From the NCBI GenBank assembly GCA_039908345.1, contig JAMOBD010000009.1, positions 1 through 64,000 of the forward strand: 64,000 nucleotides of DNA, written 5' to 3'. Source of the DNA: Magnetospirillum sp. WYHS-4 (lineage in GTDB: Bacteria; Pseudomonadota; Alphaproteobacteria; Rhodospirillales; GLO-3). Below are positions 18,244 to 27,157 of the stretch, piece by piece. The notes under the pieces are model-generated. The model had not been told where the DNA came from. It made no database searches and saw only the letters and a list, made by a program, of their open reading frames with translations. Each line of letters begins with the position of its first letter. The stretch's first letter is position 1. Made by a program: the position numbers and the translations under genes.

Positions 18244-19071
18244 TCAGATCTCCCTCACCTGGAAGATGTCGCGGATGGTATCGAAGCGGAACACCGGCCC
18301 GTCCTTGCAGACGAACTTGGGCCCGAACTGGCAGTGGCCGCAGAAACCCACGGCGCACTTCATGTTGCGTTCCATGGACACCCAGATGCGGTCGTCGCCG
18401 ACGCCGCGCTGGTTCAGGGCCTGGATGGTGAAGCGCATCATCACCTCGGGCCCGCAGACCAGGACGGTGGCGTTGGCCGGATCGAAATCGGCGCGCGGGA
18501 TCAGCTTGGGCACCACGCCCACGTTGCCCTGCCATTCGGTGCCAGCGGCATCCACCGTCACGTCCACGTAGGTGTCGATGCGCGAACGCCAGCCTTCCAG
18601 TTCCTTGCGGAACAGGATATCGGCCGGCGTCCGGGCCCCATAAAGGATGATGAAGCGGCCGTACTTCTTGCGGTTGGCCAGCACGTGGTAGATGGCCGGG
18701 CGCAAGGGGGCCAGGCCGATGCCGCCGGTGACGATCACCACGTCGGCGCCTTCGGCTTCCTTCATCGGCCAGGCGCTGCCGAAGGGGCCGCGCACGCCGA
18801 CCATGTCGCCCGCCGCGAGGCCGGTGAGCGCGTTGGAGACCCCACCCACGGCGCGGATGGTATGGACCAGCACCCCGCCGTCGGCGGCATCGCCGCTGAT
18901 GCTGATCGGCACCTCGCCGATACCGAACTGGTAGAGCATGTTGAACTGGCCCGGCTGGAACGCGAAAGGCCTGCGGCCTTCCGCCGGAACCAGGTCGAGG
19001 GTGAAGGTGTCGGCCAACTCGCGGCGGACGCGCGTCACCTTGAAAGGCGTGGGGATCATCGGATCGACCAT
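18244..19071 (-). CDS. Hydrogenase FAD/NAD(P)-binding subunit (gamma, HydG-like)
   Basis: This subunit passes electrons between NAD(P)H and the hydrogenase Fe-S clusters. The 275-aa protein has a FAD-binding region ([21 protein letters not shown]), a nucleotide-binding region ([17 protein letters not shown]), and a C-terminal [2Fe-2S] cysteine cluster ([17 protein letters not shown]) like dihydroorotate dehydrogenase electron-transfer subunits. I start it at the ATG at 19071 (VDPMIPTPF); the frame continues open upstream into the neighbouring gene, which is not conserved. Confidence 0.92.
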   Translation of the reverse strand: MVDPMIPTPFKVTRVRRELADTFTLDLVPAEGRRPFAFQPGQFNMLYQFGIGEVPISISGDAADGGVLVHTIRAVGGVSNALTGLAAGDMVGVRGPFGSAWPMKEAEGADVVIVTGGIGLAPLRPAIYHVLANRKKYGRFIILYGARTPADILFRKELEGWRSRIDTYVDVTVDAAGTEWQGNVGVVPKLIPRADFDPANATVLVCGPEVMMRFTIQALNQRGVGDDRIWVSMERNMKCAVGFCGHCQFGPKFVCKDGPVFRFDTIRDIFQVREI

Positions 19072-19088
19072 GGCGTCCCCGCTTTCCC

Positions 19089-19586
19089 CTACTTCTTCTT
19101 CGACCGGGACCGGCGTTCCGCCGGCTGGCCATAGAGATCGAGCAACTGCAGGCGGGCGGCCCCCACCCGTTCGGCCATCACCGGGATGAAGCGCTTGAAC
19201 AGTTCGTAGCCCAGGGAATGGTCCTTTTCCAGCTTGCCGCGCAGGCACTTGGCGTCCAGGCTGATGACTCGGGTCAGTTCCACCGCGCGTACGTCGAAGG
19301 TCCAGGTATAGGGCTGCACCATCCAGGACCAGCCGAAGATGTCTCCCTTGCGCAGGGTCTCCAGCACCATGGGGTCATGGCCCGGCGCATGCAACTCGAC
19401 CGCCACCGTGCCGTGGCGGATCAGGTAGAACTTGTCGGCCGGCTCGCCCTCGCGGAAGACGTACTCGTCGGCATCGAAGACCTCGTTCTTGGCGCAGCCG
19501 GACAGCAACTCGCGGTCCTTGGATTCCATGCCGTCGAAGAACGGGTGTTCGGCCAATTCCTTGCCCATGCCCTCGATCTGGACCAT
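19089..19586 (-). CDS. Cyclic-nucleotide-binding-domain protein of the hydrogenase operon
   Basis: A 165-aa protein made of a single CRP-like cNMP-binding beta-roll ([33 protein letters not shown]) and a helical tail rich in Arg/Lys at the very end (RRSRSKKK). It has no helix-turn-helix, so it should not bind DNA. Its place between the Fe-S and FAD subunits is seen in other group 3b operons, which suggests it is a subunit or an allosteric sensor of the hydrogenase. Only 1 nt separates it from the upstream gene. Confidence 0.88.
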   Translation of the reverse strand: MVQIEGMGKELAEHPFFDGMESKDRELLSGCAKNEVFDADEYVFREGEPADKFYLIRHGTVAVELHAPGHDPMVLETLRKGDIFGWSWMVQPYTWTFDVRAVELTRVISLDAKCLRGKLEKDHSLGYELFKRFIPVMAERVGAARLQLLDLYGQPAERRSRSKKK

Positions 19587-19587
19587 G

Positions 19588-20721
19588 TCATGCCCTCCCG
19601 TCGCTGTCCCGGATGGCCCGGGCTTCCTCGGTGATGTCGATGCCCACCGGGCACCAGGTGATGCAGCGCCCGCAGCCCACGCAGCCCGATGTCCCGAACT
19701 GGTCGTGCCAGGCGGACAGCTTGTGGATCATCCACTGGCGGTAGCGGGCCTTGGCGTCGCGCCGGATGGGCCCGCCGTGGATGTAGCTGAAGTCCACGGT
19801 GAAGCAGGAATCCCACTTGCGCACCCGCTCGGCGGAATCGCCCTTCAGGTCGGTCACGTCCTCCACCGTGGTGCAGAAGCAGGTGGGGCAGACCATCGTA
19901 CAGTTGGCGCAGTTCAGGCAGCGCTTGGCGACCTCGTCCCAACGGGCGTGGGTCGGGTTGGCCTTCAGCACCACGCCGATATCGTCCGGCACCGTCCGGG
20001 TCATCGATTTGGCGCAGGCGTCCGAACGCTTGGCCGCCGCCTTGCGGTCGGCGTCCTCGGCCGGCCGGCCCTTCAGCTTGGGCAGCAGGCGGGCGCCTTT
20101 CTCCGAGCCGGCCTCGACGAGGAACTCGTGGCGCTTGCCGTCCACCAGTTCGGTAAGGGCGAGGTCGTACCCGGCCGAGGCCCTGGGCCCGGTGTTCATC
20201 GAGGCGCAGAAGCAGGTCGCCGCCGCCCGCCCGCAATTGACGGCCACCAGGAAGGCGCCCTTGCGCCGCAGCAGGTAGCCGGAATCGGTGAACTGGCCGT
20301 TGTCGAAGACCTTGTCGTGGATGGCGATCGCCGCCAGTTCGCAAGGGCGCACCCCGACCAGCGCCATGCGCTCGGCTTCCACCTTGTCGCCGAGGATGAA
20401 GCCGCGACCCTTGCGCACCGCCGTCCAGAGAGTCTGTACCGGCGGATAGAGGAAGCGCTTCCAGGAGTGAGGTCCGACCACATGGTCGAACAGGGCGGGG
20501 CTCTTGGATTTCTTCAGGCGGTAATGGCCGCCTTCCTGTTCGTCCGTCCAACCGCCCGGCAGGTCGGCGGCCGAAGCGACAGGGCCATAGACCACGGCGC
20601 CGGCCTCGACACGCGGGCCCAGGGTCGCATAGCCCTCCCGGCTCAGCGCCTTGACCAGCGCGTCGATACCGTCGAGACCGACGATCACCGCTTCGCCTGC
20701 GGGGTTCTTCTTGGCTGCCAT
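19588..20721 (-). CDS. Hydrogenase Fe-S subunit (beta, HydB-like, 4Fe-4S)
   Basis: First gene of the hydrogenase operon. The 377-aa protein resembles sulfhydrogenase beta subunits: an N-terminal coenzyme-F420-hydrogenase-beta-like region, and two ferredoxin-type cluster motifs, [16 protein letters not shown] (about residues 267-282) and [14 protein letters not shown] (about residues 348-361). It should wire the FAD subunit to the catalytic pair. The 140-bp region upstream shows no clear Fnr or RpoN site. Confidence 0.9.
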   Translation of the reverse strand: MAAKKNPAGEAVIVGLDGIDALVKALSREGYATLGPRVEAGAVVYGPVASAADLPGGWTDEQEGGHYRLKKSKSPALFDHVVGPHSWKRFLYPPVQTLWTAVRKGRGFILGDKVEAERMALVGVRPCELAAIAIHDKVFDNGQFTDSGYLLRRKGAFLVAVNCGRAAATCFCASMNTGPRASAGYDLALTELVDGKRHEFLVEAGSEKGARLLPKLKGRPAEDADRKAAAKRSDACAKSMTRTVPDDIGVVLKANPTHARWDEVAKRCLNCANCTMVCPTCFCTTVEDVTDLKGDSAERVRKWDSCFTVDFSYIHGGPIRRDAKARYRQWMIHKLSAWHDQFGTSGCVGCGRCITWCPVGIDITEEARAIRDSDGRA

Positions 20722-20861
20722 GCAATCCCCCTTCTCCGCCCAGCGATCCCATGATTGTCGCCGAACCCGCGCGATTCGTAAACATCATTTCCGGAAAGGG
20801 TTACCTCTTGATGACACGGGGATGCCCAAACGCTGCCACAATCGCGCTCTCATAATGACGC

Positions 20862-21182
20862 ATGCGATGGCGAATTCTGGCCCTGTCCGCCTTGTTGGCG
20901 GCTTGCACGCCGGTCCACTGGAGCAAGCCGGGTGCCGGCTTGACCGATCTCCAGGACGACCGGACCGATTGCCGCCGCGCCGCCATGGACCAAGCCTGGC
21001 GGGAGGAACGGCTGTCATTCTGGGGGCGGCCGGCATGGATGGGCTCGCGATTCGCTTCTCCGGCCTTTTCCTTCCACCGTCGGCCTTCCCTGCTTGACCG
21101 CATGATGCACGAGGACGAACTGGCGTCCTTCTGTCTGCGCAACAAGGGCTGGAAGCTGGAATCCGTTCAGGACGGCAAATAG
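20862..21182 (+). CDS. Small predicted lipoprotein
   Basis: A 106-aa protein with a lipoprotein signal peptide (MRWRILALSALLAAC, lipobox LAAC, Cys15). The mature part has Cys residues at DDRTDCRRAA and ASFCLRNKGW and no recognisable domain; it resembles small outer-membrane lipoproteins of unknown function. Its 3' end overlaps the convergent nlpD gene by 16 nt. Confidence 0.75.
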   Translation: MRWRILALSALLAACTPVHWSKPGAGLTDLQDDRTDCRRAAMDQAWREERLSFWGRPAWMGSRFASPAFSFHRRPSLLDRMMHEDELASFCLRNKGWKLESVQDGK

Positions 21183-22312
21183 CGGAGCGGGTCCACAGGC
21201 TGCTTGCCCTTGCGGACCTCGAAATGCAACTGCGGCGCCTTGACGCCGCCGGTGGCCCCGACGCGGGCGATGGTCTGGCCCTTGGCGACCGTCTCGCCGC
21301 GCTTGACCAGGATTTCCTCGGTATGGGCGTAGGCGGTGGTGACGCCGTCGGAATGCTTTATCAGCACCAGATTGCCGAAGCCGCGCAGTTCGTTGCCGAC
21401 ATAGGCGATGACGCCGTCCTCGGCCGCCAGGATCGGCGTTCCGGCCGACGCGGCGATATTGATCCCGTCGTTCTGCAGCCCCTTCTCCTTGGGCCCGAAG
21501 CCGGACAGAACCTTGCCCTTGACCGGCCACGCAAAGCCCTTGCCCGAAACCGGTGGCGGTTCGGGCAGGCTGGGACGAGGCGGGGGCGGGGGGGCGTCGG
21601 CGACCGCAGCACCCGGGGCCTGTCCGACATCGATGGGAGGCGGCAAGGGGGCAACGGGGGCTTGGCTGGCCGGCATGGCCGGGGGCGGCAGCGGTGCCGG
21701 CGCCGGACCGGCCGGAGCCGTGGGTGGCGGCAGAGCCTCGATACCCATGCTGGAAGGCGCGGTGTAGGTATCCCTGTCCTTGGGCGGTTCCAGGGTCACG
21801 CCTTCCACGCGCGGCACCGGCTGCGCGGCGGGCGGTGGCGCCGCCTGTGCCGTGACGGCGCCACCGCCCGTTGCCGAGCCGGGAATGCGCAGCCGCTGGC
21901 CCATCAGCACCTTGTAGGGCGGCGAAAGGCCGTTCAGGCGCGCCATCTCATAGCTGTCGACATTATGGAAGCGCGCGATGGCATGCAGTCCCTCTCCCTT
22001 CTGGACCACGTGTTCGCGGTCGCGCGGCAGGACGATGCGCTGCCCCACTTTAAGCGTATAGGGGGCCTTGAGGCCGTTGGCGTCGATGATGGCGCGCGCC
22101 GAAACGCCGTGCCGCTTGGCCAGGCCGTGGACGGAGTCGCCCTTGCCGACCGTCACCGCTTCCGCCCCGGCGAACATGGAACTCGTTTCGGCCGGCTGGG
22201 CGGGCTGGGATACCTGGCCTTGGCCGCCGCGCGGCGGCCATTCCACGTAGGCGCAGCCGGAAACCAGAAGTCCCGTCGCCGCCGCCAGCAGGAGTCCTCG
22301 CAAGTTCCGCAT
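21167..22312 (-). CDS. nlpD: NlpD-like LysM/M23 lipoprotein
   Basis: A predicted outer-membrane lipoprotein that activates cell-wall amidases during division. The 381-aa protein has a lipobox (LLVSGC), two LysM repeats (about residues 50-95 and 100-145), a long Pro/Ala-rich linker, and a C-terminal LytM/M23 domain ending in LHFEVRKGKQPVDPLRYLPS. In that domain the first metal-binding His/Asp positions read NDGINIA, so the zinc site is degenerate. That fits an NlpD/EnvC-type activator rather than an active peptidase. Start taken at the ATG at 22312; an ATG at 22336 is possible. It is the distal gene of a surE-pcm-nlpD string. Confidence 0.9.
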   Translation of the reverse strand: MRNLRGLLLAAATGLLVSGCAYVEWPPRGGQGQVSQPAQPAETSSMFAGAEAVTVGKGDSVHGLAKRHGVSARAIIDANGLKAPYTLKVGQRIVLPRDREHVVQKGEGLHAIARFHNVDSYEMARLNGLSPPYKVLMGQRLRIPGSATGGGAVTAQAAPPPAAQPVPRVEGVTLEPPKDRDTYTAPSSMGIEALPPPTAPAGPAPAPLPPPAMPASQAPVAPLPPPIDVGQAPGAAVADAPPPPPRPSLPEPPPVSGKGFAWPVKGKVLSGFGPKEKGLQNDGINIAASAGTPILAAEDGVIAYVGNELRGFGNLVLIKHSDGVTTAYAHTEEILVKRGETVAKGQTIARVGATGGVKAPQLHFEVRKGKQPVDPLRYLPS

Positions 22313-22332
22313 GGGCCGATTATCGCCAAAAG

Positions 22333-22995
22333 TCATGACAGAGCCAAGCCCGCGACGAGAGGAACGAAGCGGACCGGCCCCAGGTCCTCGGTCTCGTAGC
22401 CTTCCTCGGTGCGCACCACCTTGACCAGGCGCTGGTCGTGGTCGGCGTGTTCCTCGGTCTCGTGGTAGCCCACGGGCACCACCATGATGCCGCCCAACGC
22501 CATCTGGGCCACCAGTACCGGCGGCACGTCGTGGGCCGCCGCGGTCACCATGATGCGATCGAAGGGCGCCTGCTCGGGCCAGCCGCGGCTGCCGTCGCCG
22601 GCCAGGGTCACGACGTTGGACAGACGCAGGTCGGCGAATCGCCTTTCCGCGTCGCGCAGCAGTTCCCGATGGCGTTCGATGGTGAAGACGCGCCGGGCCA
22701 GGCGGGCCAGGATCGATGTCTGGTAGCCCGATCCTGTGCCCACTTCCAGCACCTTCATGCGGTCGCCGACGTCGAGGGCCTGGGTCATCAAGGCGACAAC
22801 CTCGGGTTGGCTCACGGTCTGGTGGCGGCCGATGGGCAGGGTGACATTATCGTAGGCCTTGGCGCGGAAAGGGGCGGGAACGAACATTTCGCGCGGGACC
22901 CGCTCCAGCGCTTCCAGGACCCGGAGATCGCGGATGCCCGAACGGCGCAGTTCCATCACCAGATGGACCTTGGCGGCGGCCATGTCGTCGGTCAC
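22333..22995 (-). CDS. pcm: Protein-L-isoaspartate O-methyltransferase
   Basis: The enzyme methylates isoaspartyl residues in damaged proteins using SAM, allowing repair. The 220-aa protein has the PIGRHQTVSQPEVVALM substrate-binding segment and the SAM motif VLEVGTGSGYQTSILA. The start is probably the GTG at 22995, which overlaps the stop of the toxin gene (GTGA); the ATG at 22983 is an alternative. In many relatives pcm directly follows surE; here a toxin-antitoxin pair separates them. Confidence 0.95.
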   Translation of the reverse strand: MTDDMAAAKVHLVMELRRSGIRDLRVLEALERVPREMFVPAPFRAKAYDNVTLPIGRHQTVSQPEVVALMTQALDVGDRMKVLEVGTGSGYQTSILARLARRVFTIERHRELLRDAERRFADLRLSNVVTLAGDGSRGWPEQAPFDRIMVTAAAHDVPPVLVAQMALGGIMVVPVGYHETEEHADHDQRLVKVVRTEEGYETEDLGPVRFVPLVAGLALS

Positions 22996-23282
22996 CGGAA
23001 GGCCTCCGGAAGGGAACGGGCGCCGTGCATGATGCGGAGAATCCATAACTGATCGAAAGTCACGCGATAGACGACAATATAGGGAAGATCGGACATCACA
23101 AGCTCGCGCGTGCCCACGATCCGTCCGGGCCGGCCACGGTTGGGGAATTCCGCGAGGGAAGCCACGGAATCCCGTATCCGCTCATCGAGCCGTGCCGCCG
23201 CAGGTGGGTTTTTGATGTCGAGATAGTCCATGATCGCGTTCAGGTCGCACCTTGCGGGAATCGACCATCTCACGAGCATCAT
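22992..23282 (-). CDS. RelE/ParE-family toxin
   Basis: A 96-aa protein of the RelE/ParE fold, with the WSIPARCDLNAIMDYL start, the FPNRGRPGRI segment and the LRIMHGARSLP end typical of ParE-like toxins. Members inhibit gyrase or cleave mRNA on ribosomes. It overlaps its antitoxin gene by 4 nt and the pcm start by 4 nt, so it is translationally embedded in the surE-pcm string. Confidence 0.9.
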   Translation of the reverse strand: MMLVRWSIPARCDLNAIMDYLDIKNPPAAARLDERIRDSVASLAEFPNRGRPGRIVGTRELVMSDLPYIVVYRVTFDQLWILRIMHGARSLPEAFR

Positions 23283-23533
23283 GCCGGTCCCCGCCTCTGG
23301 GCCCGGTGGCGATCCAGGTCGGCTAGAATGTCTTCGTGGGAGACAAGCTCCCCGCGTTCGGCGGCCGCAATGCCTTCCTCGACGGCGGCGATGAAGGCCG
23401 CCTCGTCGGCCACGTAGCGTTCGATGGCTTCCGCGGCCAGAAAGGACTTGCTGCGGCGGGTGGCCTTGGAAAGGGATTCCAGCCTCGACTTGGTTTCCTG
23501 ACCGAGGCGTACCGTCACCACGGCACTGCTCAT
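23279..23533 (-). CDS. Ribbon-helix-helix antitoxin
   Basis: An 84-aa antitoxin with an N-terminal ribbon-helix-helix DNA-binding segment (VVTVRLGQETKSRLESLSKATRRSKSFLAAEAI-type pattern) and an acidic, toxin-binding tail. It should neutralise the ParE-like toxin and repress the pair. I prefer the ATG at 23533 (SSAVVTVRL) to one 12 nt upstream. Only 53 nt separate it from surE. Confidence 0.88.
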   Translation of the reverse strand: MSSAVVTVRLGQETKSRLESLSKATRRSKSFLAAEAIERYVADEAAFIAAVEEGIAAAERGELVSHEDILADLDRHRAQRRGPA

Positions 23534-23586
23534 AAAGGGCTCCAATTCCGGTTGATTCTCATGTACACACTAGCATCCCGCCGACC

Positions 23587-24375
23587 TTACCGGAAGGCCT
23601 CCCGCAGCGCTTTCAGCATGGGGGCGTGGGTCATGTCCATGCTCAGGGGCGTGACGGCGATGGCGCCGCGCAGCACAGCCTCCAGGTCGGTATGCTTCCT
23701 GTGGCGGTCCTCCTGGCGCTGGGCGCCGATCCAGTAGTAGGCGTCGCCGCGCGGGTCGCGCCCGGCGACGATCTCGCCGCCCGGTTTGCGACGGCCCTGG
23801 CGGGTGATCTCGATTCCGCTCACCGTCTCGGCCGCCACATCGGGAAAATTGACGTTCATCAGCACCCCTTCGGGCCAGGGCAGGCGAGCCAGTCCCTTCA
23901 GCACCTCGGGCAGCCAGCGCTCGGCGGTCGACCAGCGGGCGTTGCCCTCCGCGTCCGTCACCAAGCTGAGCGCCACAGCGGGATAGCCCAGCAGAGTCGC
24001 TTCCATGGCGGCGGCGATGGTGCCCGAATAGGTCACGTCCTCGCCCAGGTTGCCGCCCCGGTTGATGCCGGACAGCACCAAGTCGGGCCTGCGTCCTTGT
24101 TCCTTCATGATCCGGTTGACGCCCAGCAGGGCCGCATCGGTGGGCGTGCCGTCGACCGCATAGCGGCGGCCGGAGACATGGCGGATGCGCAAAGGCCGGC
24201 GCAGCGTCAGGGAGTGCCCGGCGCCGCTCTGTTCGGTCTCGGGCGCGGCAATCCACAACTCGGCCACCAGGGGAGCGACGATCCTTTCCAGATGCCCGAG
24301 GCCGGGGGCGTCGATGCCGTCGTCGTTGCACAGCAGGACGACGGCCTTCGCCAGGTCGGGCACCCGGTCACGCAT
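23587..24375 (-). CDS. surE: 5'/3'-nucleotidase SurE
   Basis: SurE dephosphorylates nucleoside monophosphates and short polyphosphate during stress. The 262-aa protein has the N-terminal metal site [11 protein letters not shown], the SLTL loop, [29 protein letters not shown] and the NVNFP motif. It starts inside the end of serS (8-nt overlap), as in many alphaproteobacteria, so serS-surE are coupled. Confidence 0.96.
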   Translation of the reverse strand: MRDRVPDLAKAVVLLCNDDGIDAPGLGHLERIVAPLVAELWIAAPETEQSGAGHSLTLRRPLRIRHVSGRRYAVDGTPTDAALLGVNRIMKEQGRRPDLVLSGINRGGNLGEDVTYSGTIAAAMEATLLGYPAVALSLVTDAEGNARWSTAERWLPEVLKGLARLPWPEGVLMNVNFPDVAAETVSGIEITRQGRRKPGGEIVAGRDPRGDAYYWIGAQRQEDRHRKHTDLEAVLRGAIAVTPLSMDMTHAPMLKALREAFR

Positions 24376-25642
24376 GGGGCTTGATGACCTCGATGCCCAT
24401 GAAGGGCCGGAGAACCTCGGGCACCACGACGGAACCGTCGGCTTGCTGGTAGTTCTCCAGGATGGCGACCAGGGTCCGCCCCACCGCGAGGCCGGACCCG
24501 TTGAGAGTATGGACGAAGCGGGTGTCCTTCTCGCCCTTCTTGCGGCACCTGGCCTTCATGCGCCGGGCCTGGAAATCGCCGCAATTGGAACAAGACGAAA
24601 TCTCGCGGTAGCGGTTCTGGCCCGGCAGCCAGACTTCCAGGTCGTAGGTCTTGCGGGCGGAAAAGCCCATGTCGCCGGTACATAGCGCCACCTTGCGATA
24701 AGGCAGCAGCAGGGCGCGCAGGATGCCTTCGGCGCAAGACGTCATGCGTTCCAGTTCCAGGTCGGAGGCCTCGGGCACCACCACGCTCACCAGTTCCACC
24801 TTGGTGAACTGGTGCTGGCGGATCATGCCGCGGGTGTCCTTGCCCGCGGCGCCGGCCTCGGAACGGAAGCACCAGGTCATGGCGGTATAGCGAAGCGGCA
24901 GTTTTTCCGCGTCCAGGATCGAATCGGCCGCCAGGTTGGTCAGCGGAACCTCGGCGGTGGGGATCAGCCAGTAGCCGTTCTCGGTCCGGAACAGGTCGGC
25001 GGCGAACTTGGGCAACTGGCCGGTGCCGAAACAGGCCTCGTCCTTGACCAGGGCCGGCGGGTTGACTTCGGTATAGCCGAACTTGCCGGTATGCATGTCG
25101 AGCATGAAATTGGCGATGGCCCGTTCCAGCCGCGCCAGTTCGCCCTTCAGCACCACGAAGCGGGCGCCGGAGATCCGGGAAGCGGCATCGAAATCCATCA
25201 GGCCCAGCGTCTCGCCGATCTCGAAATGCTCCTTGGGCGCGAAGGCCAAGGGGGTTGGGCTGCCCCAGCGAGAGATCTCGACGTTGGCCGATTCGTCGGG
25301 TCCGACGGGGACGTCGGTACCCGGCAGGTTGGGAATCGTGGCGAGCGCTCTGTCCAATTCCGCCGTCGCCTGCTTGGCTTCCTCCTCGACCGCCGCTTGC
25401 TCGTCCTTGGAGCGGGCGACATCGGCCATGACGGCGGAGGCGTCCTCGCCCTTGGCCTTCTTCTGGCCGATTTCCTTGGACAGGCTGTTGCGCCGGGCCT
25501 GGATTTCCTGGGCCCGGGTCTGGGCTCCGCGTCGCCGGGCGTCCAAGTCCAGCAAAGCCGCCGCCTGAGGTGTCAAGCCGCGCTTGACCAGCCCGGCGTC
25601 GAAGGCTTCGGGATTGTCGCGGATCAGTTTTATGTCGTGCAT
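24368..25642 (-). CDS. serS: Seryl-tRNA synthetase
   Basis: A class II aminoacyl-tRNA synthetase charging tRNA-Ser. The 424-aa protein has the N-terminal tRNA-binding coiled coil (about residues 25-100) and the class II motifs, including [21 protein letters not shown] (motif 2), [14 protein letters not shown], and a C-terminal motif 3 around [20 protein letters not shown] start it at the ATG at 25642 ([12 protein letters not shown]); an ATG 9 nt earlier exists. It leads the serS-surE unit. Confidence 0.97.
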   Translation of the reverse strand: MHDIKLIRDNPEAFDAGLVKRGLTPQAAALLDLDARRRGAQTRAQEIQARRNSLSKEIGQKKAKGEDASAVMADVARSKDEQAAVEEEAKQATAELDRALATIPNLPGTDVPVGPDESANVEISRWGSPTPLAFAPKEHFEIGETLGLMDFDAASRISGARFVVLKGELARLERAIANFMLDMHTGKFGYTEVNPPALVKDEACFGTGQLPKFAADLFRTENGYWLIPTAEVPLTNLAADSILDAEKLPLRYTAMTWCFRSEAGAAGKDTRGMIRQHQFTKVELVSVVVPEASDLELERMTSCAEGILRALLLPYRKVALCTGDMGFSARKTYDLEVWLPGQNRYREISSCSNCGDFQARRMKARCRKKGEKDTRFVHTLNGSGLAVGRTLVAILENYQQADGSVVVPEVLRPFMGIEVIKPHA

Positions 25643-25848
25643 GGAAGCCACCCGGACGAAGGAAGGTGCCGACCCTTATACGGCCAAGGCGCGGGGGCGT
25701 CCAGAGCGCTGGCCCCCGGGTTAACCGTCTGGAAAGAGTCGGGGCGCTATCCTGGGTATCGGGGGAAGTTTCCCCTCCCTTTCCCCCGCCTGGGCTGGCA
25801 TGGCCCATGCGGGGATCGGGACAGGACCCCAGGCAATGGGAGGCCGCC

Positions 25849-26037
25849 ATGCAATTCCACTCTTGTCCCGACTGCGAGACCGGCTGGCGCTATGCCGACG
25901 AGTTGGCCGCCCGGCACCGTACCGGAGCCCAAGGCGGCTTGGTGCGCTGCCCTACCTGCGGCGGCACGGGCCGCATCGACGGCCGGCAATATCTGTCGGC
26001 CCGCTTCGGCCGGGCGGAAGGCCGGACCTACTGGTGA
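25849..26037 (+). CDS. Small zinc-ribbon protein with DnaJ-like CxxC motifs
   Basis: A 62-aa protein with two CxxC knuckles, CPDCETGW near the start and CPTCGGTGRI in the middle; the second is identical in style to the DnaJ cysteine-rich repeats. It probably binds one zinc. Function is unknown. An RBS-like GGGAGG precedes the ATG at 25849. The frame is open upstream to 25666, but the upstream residues look non-coding. The 206-bp gap to serS holds the divergent promoters of both genes. The IS630 fragment abuts its 3' end. Confidence 0.7.
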   Translation: MQFHSCPDCETGWRYADELAARHRTGAQGGLVRCPTCGGTGRIDGRQYLSARFGRAEGRTYW

Positions 26038-26289
26038 GAATCTAACGTTTGGTGCCCACGCTTAACGGCGGCAATGATTTTTTCCGGGTCGGCGGTCCAG
26101 ACGAAGGGCCTCGGGGATTGGTTGTGCTGGCGGATGTAATTTCGGATGGCCTCCTGGAGATCGCCGACCGACGTGAAGACGCCGCGCCGGATGCGCCTGC
26201 GGGTGATGATTGAGAAGAAGCCCTCGACGGCGTTGAGCCAGGAGGCGGAGGTGGGGGTGAAATGGAAGAACCATCGCGGATGATCTGCC
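26028..26289 (-). pseudogene. IS630-family transposase, C-terminal fragment
   Basis: The minus-strand frame from 26289 to the stop at 26028 encodes the C-terminal part of an IS630/Tc1-type DDE transposase: DHPRWFFHFTPTSASWLNAV, the EGFFSIITRRRIRRGVF segment with the catalytic Glu, and the DLQEAIRNYIRQHN tail. The catalytic N-terminal half is absent; upstream of 26289 the frame runs into antisense helicase sequence. Positions 26200-26289 are repeated in inverse orientation at 28747-28836. It is a remnant, not an active element. Confidence 0.85.
26200..26289. repeat. Left arm of a 90-bp inverted repeat (IS630 sequence)
   Basis: Positions 26200-26289 are the reverse complement of 28747-28836 with one mismatch (89/90). 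Both arms are the same part of an IS630 transposase gene. They bracket 2.46 kb containing the helicase remnant and a diguanylate cyclase. Confidence 0.9.
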
Positions 26290-27033
26290 CTGATCGCCGC
26301 CCGCGAGGCCAACACCCTGGTGCTGGTCCATCGGCGGCAGTTGCTCGACCAGTGGGTGGCCCGGCTGGGCACCTTCCTGGACCTGCCACCCGAGGCCATC
26401 GGCCAGATCGGCGGCGGCAAGCGCAAGCCGACGGGAATCGTCGACGTGGCGGTCATCCAGAGCCTGCTCCGCAAGGGCGAGGCGGACGACCTCCCGGGCG
26501 ACTACGGCCATCTGGTGGTGGACGAATGCCATCACCTCTCGGCGGTCGGCTTCGAGGCGGTGGTCCCGCGTTGCAAGGCCCGGTACGTGCTCGGCCTGTC
26601 GGCCACCGTGACCCGCAAGGACGGCCACCATCCCATCGTCTTCATGCAGTGCTGCCCGGTGCGCTTCCGGGTCGACGCCCGGAAGCAGGCCTCGCTGCGG
26701 CCCTTCCGGCACCGCGTGGCGGTCCGGCGCACCGGCTTTCGTCCGTCGCCGGCAATGGCGGAGGGGCGCCCGGCCATCCAGGACCTCTATGCCGCCCTGG
26801 CCGCCGACGAGGGCCGCCTGGATACCCTGTTCCTGACCCTGCCCATCTCCTGGCGCGGCACGCTGGCCCAATACGCCGGGCGCCTGCATCTCCTCCATCC
26901 CGACAGGCGCGAGGTCGTCGTTTACGACTACGTGGACGAGGCGGTCCCCGTCCTCGCCCGCATGGCCGCCAAGCGCATGAAAGGATACGCCTATCTCGGC
27001 TATGACATCCAACCCACGGCCGAGCTGGAGTGA
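26287..27033 (+). pseudogene. Superfamily II helicase remnant, truncated and internally deleted
   Basis: The plus frame from 26287 encodes part of an SF2 helicase: IAAREANTLVLVHRRQLLDQW (motif Ia), VVDECHHLSA (DExH box), GLSATVTRKDG (motif III), and near the end LPISWRGTLAQYAGRLH (motif VI region). The Walker A part is missing because the frame begins at the IS630 junction. In addition YAALAADE (near 26805) runs straight into GRLDTLFLTLPISW, so the linker and motifs IV-V of the second RecA domain are gone. A GTG at 26320 could start a 237-aa product, but it could not be a working helicase. It most resembles the helicase part of multi-domain primase/helicase conflict proteins; that family call is uncertain. 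Confidence 0.75.
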
Positions 27034-27157
27034 TCCGGACAGATTTCCGTCCTGCCGGTACCATGTCTGGGTGACCATTCTTGCCGGTTGAATGCCGAGA
27101 CCGGAGACGGCACCATCGGTGCGCGGGCCGATATCCAGGGATGAAGGTGGAGTGGCG

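Noticed and set aside
20722-20861. An Fnr or Nnr box upstream of the hydrogenase operon
   Set aside because: TTGATGACACGGGGAT has only one good half-site.
26320-27033. A functional 237-aa helicase starting at GTG 26320
   Set aside because: It lacks Walker A and motifs IV-V, so it is listed as a remnant.
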